Assembly (NCBI GenBank): GCA_964351025.1 | Contig: CAYGLV010000058.1 | Location: forward strand, 1-15,249 | Reading direction: 5' to 3' | DNA from: CAYGLV01 sp964351025 | Lineage (GTDB): Bacteria > Actinomycetota > Thermoleophilia > Gaiellales > Gaiellaceae | Length of the DNA stretch: 15,249 nucleotides | In this document: positions 1 through 6,000 of the stretch, in pieces | How the letters are laid out: the number at the start of each line of letters is the position of its first letter | Position numbering within the stretch: the first letter of the stretch is position 1 | Made by a program: the position numbers and the translations under genes | Notes under the pieces: generated by a model | What the model was told of the DNA's origin: nothing | Seen by the model: the letters and a program-made list of their open reading frames with translations, nothing else | Databases searched by the model: none

Positions 1-78
1 GGATCTTCCAATGGCACGGGGAGGGCGGGCGGCGGCGCGCGCTATCACGGTTGCATCGGACGAAACGGATGCCGACCT

Positions 79-96
79 ATCCCTCGAACGAGGGAT
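79..96 (-). terminator. Possible terminator hairpin after the 525-aa gene
   Basis: A short inverted repeat (ATCCCTC, loop GAAC, GAGGGAT) lies 14 bases downstream of the stop codon of the minus-strand gene that ends at 111. It has no T-run. Position favours a weak terminator, but a 7-bp stem can occur by chance. The remaining bases before it (1-78) hold no gene that I recognise. Confidence 0.3.
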
Positions 97-110
97 GCCA
101 CATGGCCTTT

Positions 111-1688
111 TCAGCTCGGAAGCGGCGTGCAGCGCTGCGGTGGCGGGCCGGTCCTCGTCTCCGAGCCGACGAAGGTTGCCGTGCACTCCCAGGACGCTGT
201 CGTGATCGTGACCGTGACCGTGCCGGGGTGCTCGGTGCCGGCGTGGCCACAGCCGTCCGTATCCGCATGGCGCCAGATGGCGCGATCCGGCGAGTCGGGG
301 TCGGGACCGAACCTGGTGCAGCCCGGGTCGTCCGCCGGCGGAGTCAGTTTCCAACCGTACGTCGGCTTGCCCTGGCGTGTCGCGCGGACGGTCACCGAGT
401 AGAAGGTCGCCCGCTGTCCTTCGTCGAACACGGCCTCGACGGCAGAGACCGTGGGAGGCGGCGGCGGCGAGGACCCCGTCGCCGTCGTGGTCGCGCTCGG
501 AGGCGGAGGCGGAGAGGTCGCAGTGTTCTCCTTCGAGCCACCGCCGACGGCGAGGGCGATCCCTATCCCGGCCGCCACGACGAGCACTGCGGCCCCGGCC
601 AGGAGCGGGCGCGTGCGGCTGCGGCGTCGGCCCGGCCGTGCCGCGCCGGGAACGACGCCGTCCCACAGCGCGGACAGGTCGAGCAGCAGCGTCAGCCGCG
701 CGGCCGTGGCGCCCGCCTCGACCCGCGAGTCGAGGCGGGCTTCGAGCGCCTGGAGCTTCTCGGCGGCCATGAGCGCGCGCGTCAGTAGCTGGAGGTGCGG
801 CAGCAGGGCGGCGAGCAGTCTTCGCACCCGCTCGATCCGCTCCAGCTTCTCGCGCACCTCCTCCGTCAAGGCCCCGAGCTCCGTGCGGCGGTCAGTCAGC
901 CACTCGGCCGGAGCGCCTCCGGCCGCGTCGAGCACCGTCCGCAGCTCGCCGAGGTCGCGCTCGAGCGTGAGGCGCGCCTCCGCGAGCACGCGGTCGAGCT
1001 TCCCCTCCTCGACCGCGCGAGCGGCGCGCTGAACGTGCTCGACGGCTGTGTGCAGCGACGCGGCGAGCGGCGCCGCGCCCGCGGCCGCCGCCAGACCCTC
1101 GGGGACGGCGAGTCGAGCGGTCTGAGCGAGCACCTGTAGGAGCTCCTCCCGGGCAGGCTGCGCTTCCTCGGGGTCGACGGTGGCGAGCGCCGGCGCCCAG
1201 CGGGCGAGCGGTGCAAGCCCGGTCAGAGCCGCCACCGGCGCGGGGCCTATGACCTGCTCGATCCTGGCTCGCAGGCCCGCCGCGTCGACGACGGCCCTCA
1301 GCAGCTCACGGTCGCTTCGGGTCGGGGCCGTGCGCAGGAGATCGTCCGCCTGCCGGACGAGCCCGACCGGCAGGTCGCCGCCCTCTGCGAGCCTGGCGTA
1401 GACGCGGGCTGCATCGTCGTCCTGCGCGACGGTCGTCGAGGCGAGACCTCGCAGCCGCCGCGCGACGTCGAGCACGATGTCGGCGTGCTCGCGCCCCGTC
1501 TGCACCGCGTCCACGACGTCGACGACGGAGCCGAGGCCTTGGACGCAGGAGTCAAGCGCGGTCAGCGCTGCGGCACACTCGCGTGCGAAGGCGCCGAGCT
1601 CCCCCCGGAACGCCGCCAGCAGCTCCTGCTGGTGCGCGTGCTCCTGCGCCAGCGCCGCCGCCCACGCCCGTTCGTGGCCGCCTTGCAC
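111..1688 (-). CDS. Single-pass membrane protein with helical cytoplasmic part and exported Ig-like domain, function unknown
   Basis: I do not recognise a named family for this 525-residue protein. Residues 1-345 are Ala/Leu/Glu/Arg-rich and look almost wholly alpha-helical, with probable coiled coil around 215-320. A basic stretch (RPGRRRSRTR, 351-360) precedes one hydrophobic segment at about 361-384, which predicts the N-terminal part inside. Then comes a Pro/Thr/Ser linker (392-413) and a beta-rich domain (about 414-525) with Cys457, Cys480, Cys502 and Cys520. Its TYGWKL, DTDGC and HPGTVTVTI stretches resemble PKD/Ig-like domains of exported actinobacterial proteins. The start is GTG; the frame is closed by TGA just upstream and no other start lies between. 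No clear ribosome binding site is visible. It stands alone, with a hairpin-bearing gap separating it from the gene upstream. A role linking envelope and cytoplasm is only inference. Confidence 0.8.
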   Translation of the reverse strand: MQGGHERAWAAALAQEHAHQQELLAAFRGELGAFARECAAALTALDSCVQGLGSVVDVVDAVQTGREHADIVLDVARRLRGLASTTVAQDDDAARVYARLAEGGDLPVGLVRQADDLLRTAPTRSDRELLRAVVDAAGLRARIEQVIGPAPVAALTGLAPLARWAPALATVDPEEAQPAREELLQVLAQTARLAVPEGLAAAAGAAPLAASLHTAVEHVQRAARAVEEGKLDRVLAEARLTLERDLGELRTVLDAAGGAPAEWLTDRRTELGALTEEVREKLERIERVRRLLAALLPHLQLLTRALMAAEKLQALEARLDSRVEAGATAARLTLLLDLSALWDGVVPGAARPGRRRSRTRPLLAGAAVLVVAAGIGIALAVGGGSKENTATSPPPPPSATTTATGSSPPPPPTVSAVEAVFDEGQRATFYSVTVRATRQGKPTYGWKLTPPADDPGCTRFGPDPDSPDRAIWRHADTDGCGHAGTEHPGTVTVTITTASWECTATFVGSETRTGPPPQRCTPLPS

Positions 1689-1787
1689 ATGGGCGTTCTG
1701 TCAGATCGCCTGCTGCCCGTCAAGAGGCGGGGTGGAGTGCCCGCCCGATGAGAAGGGGGGATGCGTGGGCTGGCGCCGTGCACGTGC

Positions 1788-1830
1788 TCGGCGAGGCGCG
1801 TGCGGATCGTCTCCGCACGCGCCTCGCCGA
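1788..1830 (-). terminator. Perfect 19-bp hairpin, probable terminator of the triple-RidA gene
   Basis: Arms 1788-1806 and 1812-1830 are exact reverse complements (19 bp) around the 5-base loop TCGTC. It lies about 60 bases beyond the stop codon of the minus-strand RidA gene and about 100 bases before the next minus-strand start. There is no T-run on either side, as is common for hairpin terminators in high-G+C actinobacteria. Its G+C content matches the host rather than the AT-richer RidA gene. Confidence 0.6.
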
Positions 1831-1849
1831 ATGACGTCCTATTTCGCCG

Positions 1850-1867
1850 CTGCGGGAACAGCCGCAG
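1850..1867 (-). terminator. Second small hairpin just after the triple-RidA gene
   Basis: CTGCGG (1850-1855) and CCGCAG (1862-1867) pair around the loop GAACAG. The hairpin is 21 bases downstream of the RidA stop codon and 19 bases before the long hairpin at 1788-1830, so the two form a tandem. It may assist termination. The stem is short, so chance remains possible. Confidence 0.3.
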
Positions 1868-1888
1868 GCGAGCCCAGATCCACGCCTG

Positions 1889-3160
1889 TCACGCTTTGGG
1901 AGGTGTTCCTTCTGCGTTTGATACAACTGCTTCGAGTTGAACCAGAGCATCTTTAGGTAAAGCTGATACGCCAACTGTTCTTCGTGCGGGAACACCGCTT
2001 GGGAAAAATGTTGCGTAGACTTCGTCTACAGCATCACTATCGGCGATATCTTTGAGGAAAATATTTACCTTAACTACATCGTCCATGACATGGTCGATGC
2101 TTTCTAGAATAGCCTTGACATTTCTTAAGCACTGGCCAGCCTGCTCTTTTACACCACCAGCCACTATTGCACCAGTTTTTGGGTCTAGAGGCAATTGGCC
2201 TGAAATATGATTGTAATGAGAGAACGCTACAGTTTGTGTATATAGAGAGCTTTCTGGTGCGTTTGCCGTGTTGTTCGCTTGTATGACGATTCCATGCCTG
2301 TCTTCAACTGCTTGTGGGGGCGTACCGTCCCCGTGTGACACAACTGCTTCAATTTGTACCAAAGCATCCATAGGTAAAGCTGAAGCTGCAACTGTTGTCC
2401 GTGCAGGGACATAGGCTGCGGCCCTCGCGATAGCCGAGTCTGGGAAGAATGTTGTATAGACTTCGTTTACGACGTCAATATCCGAAAGGTTCTTGAGGAA
2501 AATGGTAATTTTAACGATATCGTCGAAAGGAACGTCGATACTTTCTAGAATGGCCTTGATATTCTTTAGGCACTGTCCAGCCTGCTCCTTCACACCGCCA
2601 TCTACTATTCTACCAGAGTGTGGATCGATAGGTAATTGAGCGGAAACGTTATTGTAATGAGAAAAAGCCACAGCTTGTGTAGATAGCGCAGTGGTTGGTG
2701 CATTTGCCGTGGTGCTTGAAACCTTTATGAGATCGCCTGCCTGTGGTGCGTCTGGAATTGTACCTTCACCGTTTGAAACGAGTGCTTCAATCTGCACAAG
2801 AGCATCCATAGGTAGAGCTGCAACTGCGACTGTCGTCCGTGTAGGAACATAGCTTGGGAAGAACGCTGCATAAACTTCGTCTACAGCGTCAATATCTGAG
2901 ATATGCCTAAGGAATACAGTGATTCTAACTACATCGTCCATAACATGGTCGATACCTTCTACAATGGCCTTGATATTCTCGAAGCACTGTCGAGTCTGCT
3001 CTTTCACACCACCAGCTACCATTTGACCAGATGTGGGATCGATAGGTAATTGAGCTGAAAGATTATTGTAATGAGAAAAAGCCACAGTTTGGGAATATGG
3101 ACCTATACTCTTTGGAGCATTTCCCGGATTTCTTGGTAATACTGCGTTATAGCCACTCAT
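1889..3160 (-). CDS. Protein of three tandem RidA (YjgF/YER057c/UK114) domains, AT-rich, probably acquired
   Basis: RidA enzymes hydrolyse reactive enamine/imine intermediates to keto acids and are normally single domains of about 130 residues working as trimers. This 423-residue protein carries three copies: about 1-132, 150-278 and 295-423. Each keeps the AFSHYN block, QLP(I/L)DP, GGVKEQ..QC, and the Arg (R108, R254, R393) and Glu (E125, E271, E410) matching the catalytic Arg and conserved Glu of RidA. Only the first copy has the canonical GPYSQ; copies 2 and 3 have ALSTQ and SLYTQ. Copy 2 has about eight extra residues before VPARTT. The ATG has a good ribosome binding site (AAAGGGGAA, about 8 bases upstream). 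G+C is far below the neighbours (25 of 60 bases at 2041-2100), so recent acquisition is likely. A single chain may fold as a pseudo-trimer; that is inference. Substrate unknown. Confidence 0.93.
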   Translation of the reverse strand: MSGYNAVLPRNPGNAPKSIGPYSQTVAFSHYNNLSAQLPIDPTSGQMVAGGVKEQTRQCFENIKAIVEGIDHVMDDVVRITVFLRHISDIDAVDEVYAAFFPSYVPTRTTVAVAALPMDALVQIEALVSNGEGTIPDAPQAGDLIKVSSTTANAPTTALSTQAVAFSHYNNVSAQLPIDPHSGRIVDGGVKEQAGQCLKNIKAILESIDVPFDDIVKITIFLKNLSDIDVVNEVYTTFFPDSAIARAAAYVPARTTVAASALPMDALVQIEAVVSHGDGTPPQAVEDRHGIVIQANNTANAPESSLYTQTVAFSHYNHISGQLPLDPKTGAIVAGGVKEQAGQCLRNVKAILESIDHVMDDVVKVNIFLKDIADSDAVDEVYATFFPSGVPARRTVGVSALPKDALVQLEAVVSNAEGTPPKA

Positions 3161-3184
3161 GACAGTGTTCCCCTTTGTAGTAAT

Positions 3185-3190
3185 AGTTTA
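3185..3190 (-). promoter_or_regulatory. Candidate -10 element for the triple-RidA gene
   Basis: On the minus strand TAAACT lies 24 bases upstream of the RidA ATG, in an AT-rich patch just before a strong ribosome binding site. It fits a sigma-70-type TANNNT box. No good -35 hexamer is visible at the usual distance. The rest of the gap (3191-3399) holds no gene that I can support. Confidence 0.3.
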
Positions 3191-3399
3191 GATACCGGAC
3201 GCCGAAAGGCATGGGGGTTCGACTTCCTGCACCGGCAGCAGCACCAACCAGCACAGGAGGTCAAGCTAGCACACCCCTGCGGCGGTGGCCTGGTCGAACG
3301 GAGGGGCCTCCGTCGCTCTGTTGCGCCGGTCTCAGTGGTGTTGCGTGGAAGCTGAGCCCGGGTGTCGTCGGGCCGGTCTTTCCAGGTGCGCGCGTGCTC

Positions 3400-3642
3400 T
3401 CAGGCGAGCTTGCTGGTCTTTGCTGCTAGCTCGCGGTCGCGGTCGGTGATCGCGTTCTCGGAATGCGTCGCCCAGCGCAGCGTTACCCGCTTGTAGTGGA
3501 TAGCGATGTCGGGATGATGATTGGCGGCCTCCGCGAGCTCGGCTGCGCGGTTGACGAAAGCGATCGCACCGCGGAAGTCGCTGAACTCGAACTCCCGCTC
3601 GAGCGCGCCGTCGATCTCCCTCCAGCCCTCTGGAACGCTCAC
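3400..3642 (-). CDS. phhB: Pterin-4a-carbinolamine dehydratase (PCD/DCoH family)
   Basis: The family dehydrates 4a-hydroxytetrahydrobiopterin to quinonoid dihydropterin, recycling the cofactor of aromatic amino acid hydroxylases; many bacterial members have no proven substrate. The 80-residue product has the signature EAANHHPD (38-45), with His42 and His43, then Tyr50 and the TH at 59-60. His42, His43 and His60 match the three active-site histidines of the family. It is 10-15 residues shorter at the N-terminus than typical members. The start is GTG at 3642; no ATG or GTG lies just upstream in frame. CATACT seven bases before it would suit a leaderless message. It is divergent from the operon at 3666, with only 23 bp between. 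No aromatic amino acid hydroxylase is in the window. The gene symbol is by family similarity only. Confidence 0.88.
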   Translation of the reverse strand: MSVPEGWREIDGALEREFEFSDFRGAIAFVNRAAELAEAANHHPDIAIHYKRVTLRWATHSENAITDRDRELAAKTSKLA

Positions 3643-3649
3643 ACGCTGC

Positions 3650-3655
3650 AGTATG
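3650..3655 (-). promoter_or_regulatory. Candidate -10 box for a leaderless PCD transcript
   Basis: On the minus strand CATACT ends seven bases before the GTG at 3642, the spacing expected if transcription starts at or next to the start codon. The whole divergent gap is 23 bp, so any promoter for this gene must lie in the gap or inside the opposite gene. The -35 region is not convincing. Confidence 0.3.
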
Positions 3656-3665
3656 GCGCAGTCGC

Positions 3666-4472
3666 ATGAGCGATGGCCACCCGCAGACCCCTCGCCCCAC
3701 GGAGATCGTGTGCGAGTACGTGTTCCGCCCGCTCGCGCACGTCGTCGTGCTCGCGCTGCTGCCCTTGCGTGTGCCGCCGCCGCTCGTCGTGGCCGCCGGC
3801 GCCGGCGTCGGGCTTGGCGCGGCTGCGGGGATCGGGTACGGCAACTTCGTGCTGGGGGCGCTCCTGCTTCAGCTCAAGACGGTGCTCGACAACGCCGACG
3901 GCCAGCTCGCGCGCGCCTCGGGCCGTGTCACGGCGTTCGGGCGGTACCTCGACTCCGAGTCCGACCTCCTCGTCAACGCCGCCGTCTTCGCCGCGCTCGG
4001 AGCCGTCACGGATGAGCCCTGGCTCGCCCTCGCCGCCTTTCTCACACTGACACTCGTGTTGGGGGTGAACTTCAATCTCACGTGGCTCTACCGGCGCGAG
4101 CGCGGCACCCTCGCGGACCGTGCGCCCCGCGCCCAGGGAGCCGGCGCGGTCCTCGCGCGGGTCTACGCGATCGTCTTTGCGCCGCAGGATCGCCTCGTCG
4201 AGGGGTTCGTCGGGTGGAGGCTGCGGCGGCTGGGCGCGGACGGTCCGGCTCGCCTCGCGTACCACGACCGCTTGACGGTCTCGGTGCTCGCCAACTTCGG
4301 GCTGTCGACGCAGCTGGCCGTGCTCGGCCTCTGCCTTGCGCTCGGTCAACCGACCGCGTATCTCTGGATTGTGATGGGCTGTGGCGTGGCGCTCGTACCT
4401 CTCGCCTTGCGGCGCGAGCGCTGCGCCGGTGCAAGGCGCCGTTTCGAGGCAAGAAACGAGCAGTGGAGGTGA
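3666..4472 (+). CDS. CDP-alcohol phosphatidyltransferase family membrane enzyme
   Basis: These membrane enzymes transfer a phosphoalcohol from a CDP-activated donor to an acceptor alcohol, making phospholipids or soluble phosphodiesters such as inositol phosphates. The diagnostic motif D-x2-D-G-x2-A-R-x8-G-x3-D-x3-D is complete: Asp75, Asp78, Gly79, Ala82, Arg83, Gly92, Asp96 and Asp100. The 268-residue protein has several hydrophobic segments (about 21-46, 48-70, 102-138, 204-226, 229-247). The ATG at 3666 follows the divergent PCD gene by 23 bp and has no obvious ribosome binding site. The next gene starts six bases after this stop, so it heads a three-gene operon. The donor and alcohol cannot be told from sequence. 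The stretch between 143 and 200 is hydrophilic and unassigned. Confidence 0.9.
   Translation: MSDGHPQTPRPTEIVCEYVFRPLAHVVVLALLPLRVPPPLVVAAGAGVGLGAAAGIGYGNFVLGALLLQLKTVLDNADGQLARASGRVTAFGRYLDSESDLLVNAAVFAALGAVTDEPWLALAAFLTLTLVLGVNFNLTWLYRRERGTLADRAPRAQGAGAVLARVYAIVFAPQDRLVEGFVGWRLRRLGADGPARLAYHDRLTVSVLANFGLSTQLAVLGLCLALGQPTAYLWIVMGCGVALVPLALRRERCAGARRRFEARNEQWR
4465..4470 (+). promoter_or_regulatory. Ribosome binding site fixing the SDR start
   Basis: GGAGGT lies seven bases before the GTG at 4478 and overlaps the last codons of the upstream gene. It favours 4478 over the in-frame GTG codons at 4463 and 4469. Confidence 0.7.
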
Positions 4473-4477
4473 GTGAA

Positions 4478-5164
4478 GTGACCGATGTCACACTGATCTG
4501 TGGCGCGGGCGGAGCGCTCGGCAGCTCGCTCGTCCGCGCCTTCCTCGCGCGGGGCGACCGCGTTGTCGCCGCGGACCGTCACGGCGGCGGTGCCGTCGAA
4601 GGGGCCGGCGCCGACCCGCCCGGGCTACGTCGCGAGGCGGTCGACCTGACGGTGCCTGATGACGTGGAGGCTCTCTGGGGCCGGCTCGAGGAGCTCGGCG
4701 AGCGACCACGCTGGCTCGTCAACGCGGTCGGTGGCTTCCGGGCCGGTGGCGTGGCGCAGAGCGAGCCGGAGGGGTACCGCCTCGTCCACGACGTGAACCT
4801 CGCAACCGCCTGGTGGTCGTGCCGTGCCGCCGCGCGCCGAATGACCCCGGGAGGCGCGATCGTGAATGTCTCCTCTCGCTCGGCGCTCACGGGCGGGTCC
4901 GGAGCTGCCGCGTACAGCGTCGCGAAGGCCGGCGTTGTCAGGCTGACGGAGGTGCTCGCCACCGAGCTTGCCGAGCGCCAGGTGCGCGTCAACGCGATCC
5001 TGCCGTCCGTCATCGACACGCCTGCGAACCGGGCGGCCATGTCGCCCGAGCAGATGGCCGACGCGGTTCCGCCGGACGACATCGCAGCGGTCGTCGCGTT
5101 CCTCTGCAGCGAGGCCGCCCGAGCCGTCAGCGGCGCCGCGATACCGGTCTACGGGAGGGCGTGA
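4478..5164 (+). CDS. Short-chain dehydrogenase/reductase resembling dihydropteridine reductase
   Basis: This is a classical-length SDR of 228 residues, an NAD(P)H-dependent oxidoreductase of the cytoplasm. The nucleotide-binding turn is GAGGALG (9-15). NAVGG (82-86) takes the place of NNAG. Asn107, the NVSS serines (132-133), Tyr146 and Lys150 (YSVAK) form the expected catalytic set. VGGFRAGG (84-91) and LPSVIDTPANRAAM (175-188) recall the AGGWAGG and DTPMNRKSM stretches of quinonoid dihydropteridine reductase, so a pteridine-like substrate is plausible but unproven. The start is GTG with a GGAGGT site seven bases upstream, six bases after the previous stop. The next gene starts inside this gene's stop (GTGA). 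The PCD gene close by supports a pterin link; a general SDR role is the alternative. Confidence 0.88.
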   Translation: MTDVTLICGAGGALGSSLVRAFLARGDRVVAADRHGGGAVEGAGADPPGLRREAVDLTVPDDVEALWGRLEELGERPRWLVNAVGGFRAGGVAQSEPEGYRLVHDVNLATAWWSCRAAARRMTPGGAIVNVSSRSALTGGSGAAAYSVAKAGVVRLTEVLATELAERQVRVNAILPSVIDTPANRAAMSPEQMADAVPPDDIAAVVAFLCSEAARAVSGAAIPVYGRA

Positions 5165-5994
5165 CGGGAGCCGTGGAGCCGCTCGATCTCCTCTTCGAGG
5201 TCCCGGGGCTGCCGGCGTTCGACCTTCCGGCCGAGCTGGGGGACATCTACGGCGGGTCGCTCGGCTTCGAGGAGCCGTGCCTCTTCGCGAACTTCGTCTC
5301 CACCCTCGACGGGGTCGTGGCGATCCCGTTCCTCGATCAGTCGAGCAAGCTGATCAGCGGCGACAGCGAGACCGATCGCTTCGTCATGGGCCTCTTGCGC
5401 GCCTGCGCCGACGTCGTGCTGATCGGCTCGGGGACGCTGCGGGCCTCGCCGCGCTCGCGCTGGACGGCCGAGCGCGTGTACCCGGCGGCGGGCGCGGCGT
5501 TCGCGGAGCTGCGCCGCCGGCTCGGCCGGCCGCCGGAGCCCGAGCTCGCGGTCCTGACCGGTACCGGGTCGATCGATCCGGCACATCCGGCGGTCGCCGC
5601 CGGTGCTGTCGTGCTGACGACCGAGCAGGGAGCGGCGGCCCTCCACGGGCGCCTGCCCGCCGCCTCGACGGCGATCGCACTCGGGCCGGGGGACAAGACG
5701 GATCCTCGCGCCGCCGTTGCAGCGCTCCACGAGCGCGGGCACCGCCTGATCCTGTCAGAGGCCGGCCCTCACCTCTTCGCCGGTCTGCTCGAGGCGGGGC
5801 TCGTCGACGAGCTCTTCCTCACGCTCTCCCCGCTTCTGGGTGGACGCCCGGCGGCCGGCGAGCGCCTCGCGCTCGTCGAGGGCGCAGAGTTCCTGCCGGC
5901 CGAGGGCCTCGCGGGCCGGCTCGCGAGCATCCGGCGCCAGGAAGCGCACCTCTTTCTCCGTTACCGCCTCGCGGCTTGCTTTGCGCCTACTTGA
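5161..5994 (+). CDS. RibD C-terminal/dihydrofolate reductase-like (pyrimidine reductase family) protein
   Basis: RibD_C proteins share the dihydrofolate reductase fold and use NADPH; the best-known member reduces a pyrimidine intermediate of riboflavin synthesis. This 277-residue protein shows the family pattern: ANFVSTLDG (43-51), the SGDSETDRF loop (66-74), ADVVLIGSGTLR (83-94), and SEAGPHLFAGLLEAGLVDEL (199-218). The N-terminal deaminase domain of bifunctional RibD is absent and no other riboflavin gene is near, so it is probably a stand-alone reductase of other or unknown substrate. The GTG at 5161 overlaps the upstream stop by four bases (GTGA), which suggests coupled translation; GTG at 5173 is an alternative. 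It ends convergently with the SGNH hydrolase gene, overlapping it by eight bases. Confidence 0.87.
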   Translation: MTGAVEPLDLLFEVPGLPAFDLPAELGDIYGGSLGFEEPCLFANFVSTLDGVVAIPFLDQSSKLISGDSETDRFVMGLLRACADVVLIGSGTLRASPRSRWTAERVYPAAGAAFAELRRRLGRPPEPELAVLTGTGSIDPAHPAVAAGAVVLTTEQGAAALHGRLPAASTAIALGPGDKTDPRAAVAALHERGHRLILSEAGPHLFAGLLEAGLVDELFLTLSPLLGGRPAAGERLALVEGAEFLPAEGLAGRLASIRRQEAHLFLRYRLAACFAPT

Positions 5995-6000
5995 GTAGGC
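5985..6000. terminator. Small bidirectional hairpin spanning two convergent stop codons
   Basis: GCCTAC (5985-5990), loop TTGA, GTAGGC (5995-6000) forms a 6-bp stem. The loop contains part of the TGA stop of the plus-strand reductase, and the left arm contains the complement of the TAG stop of the minus-strand hydrolase. Position between two convergent genes suggests a shared terminator. No T-run is present. Confidence 0.45.

Noticed and set aside
51..788. Long open frames on the plus strand opposite the 525-aa gene.
   Set aside because: They are Arg/Ala/Pro-rich with no domain and mirror the G+C-rich codons of the minus-strand gene, which has a membrane helix and Ig-like domain.
3211..3240. 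ATGGGGGTTCGACTTCC near the AT-rich gene's upstream border looks like a tRNA or tmRNA T arm, which would suggest an attachment site for the acquired gene.
   Set aside because: With the loop set as TTCGACT the flanking stems GGGGG and TCCTG do not pair properly (a G-G mismatch and wobble pairs, including the closing pair), and no acceptor or anticodon arm is near.
5161..5994. Assigning the RibD_C protein to riboflavin synthesis as ribD.
   Set aside because: The deaminase domain is absent and no ribA, ribB, ribE or ribH gene nor FMN riboswitch is visible in the window.
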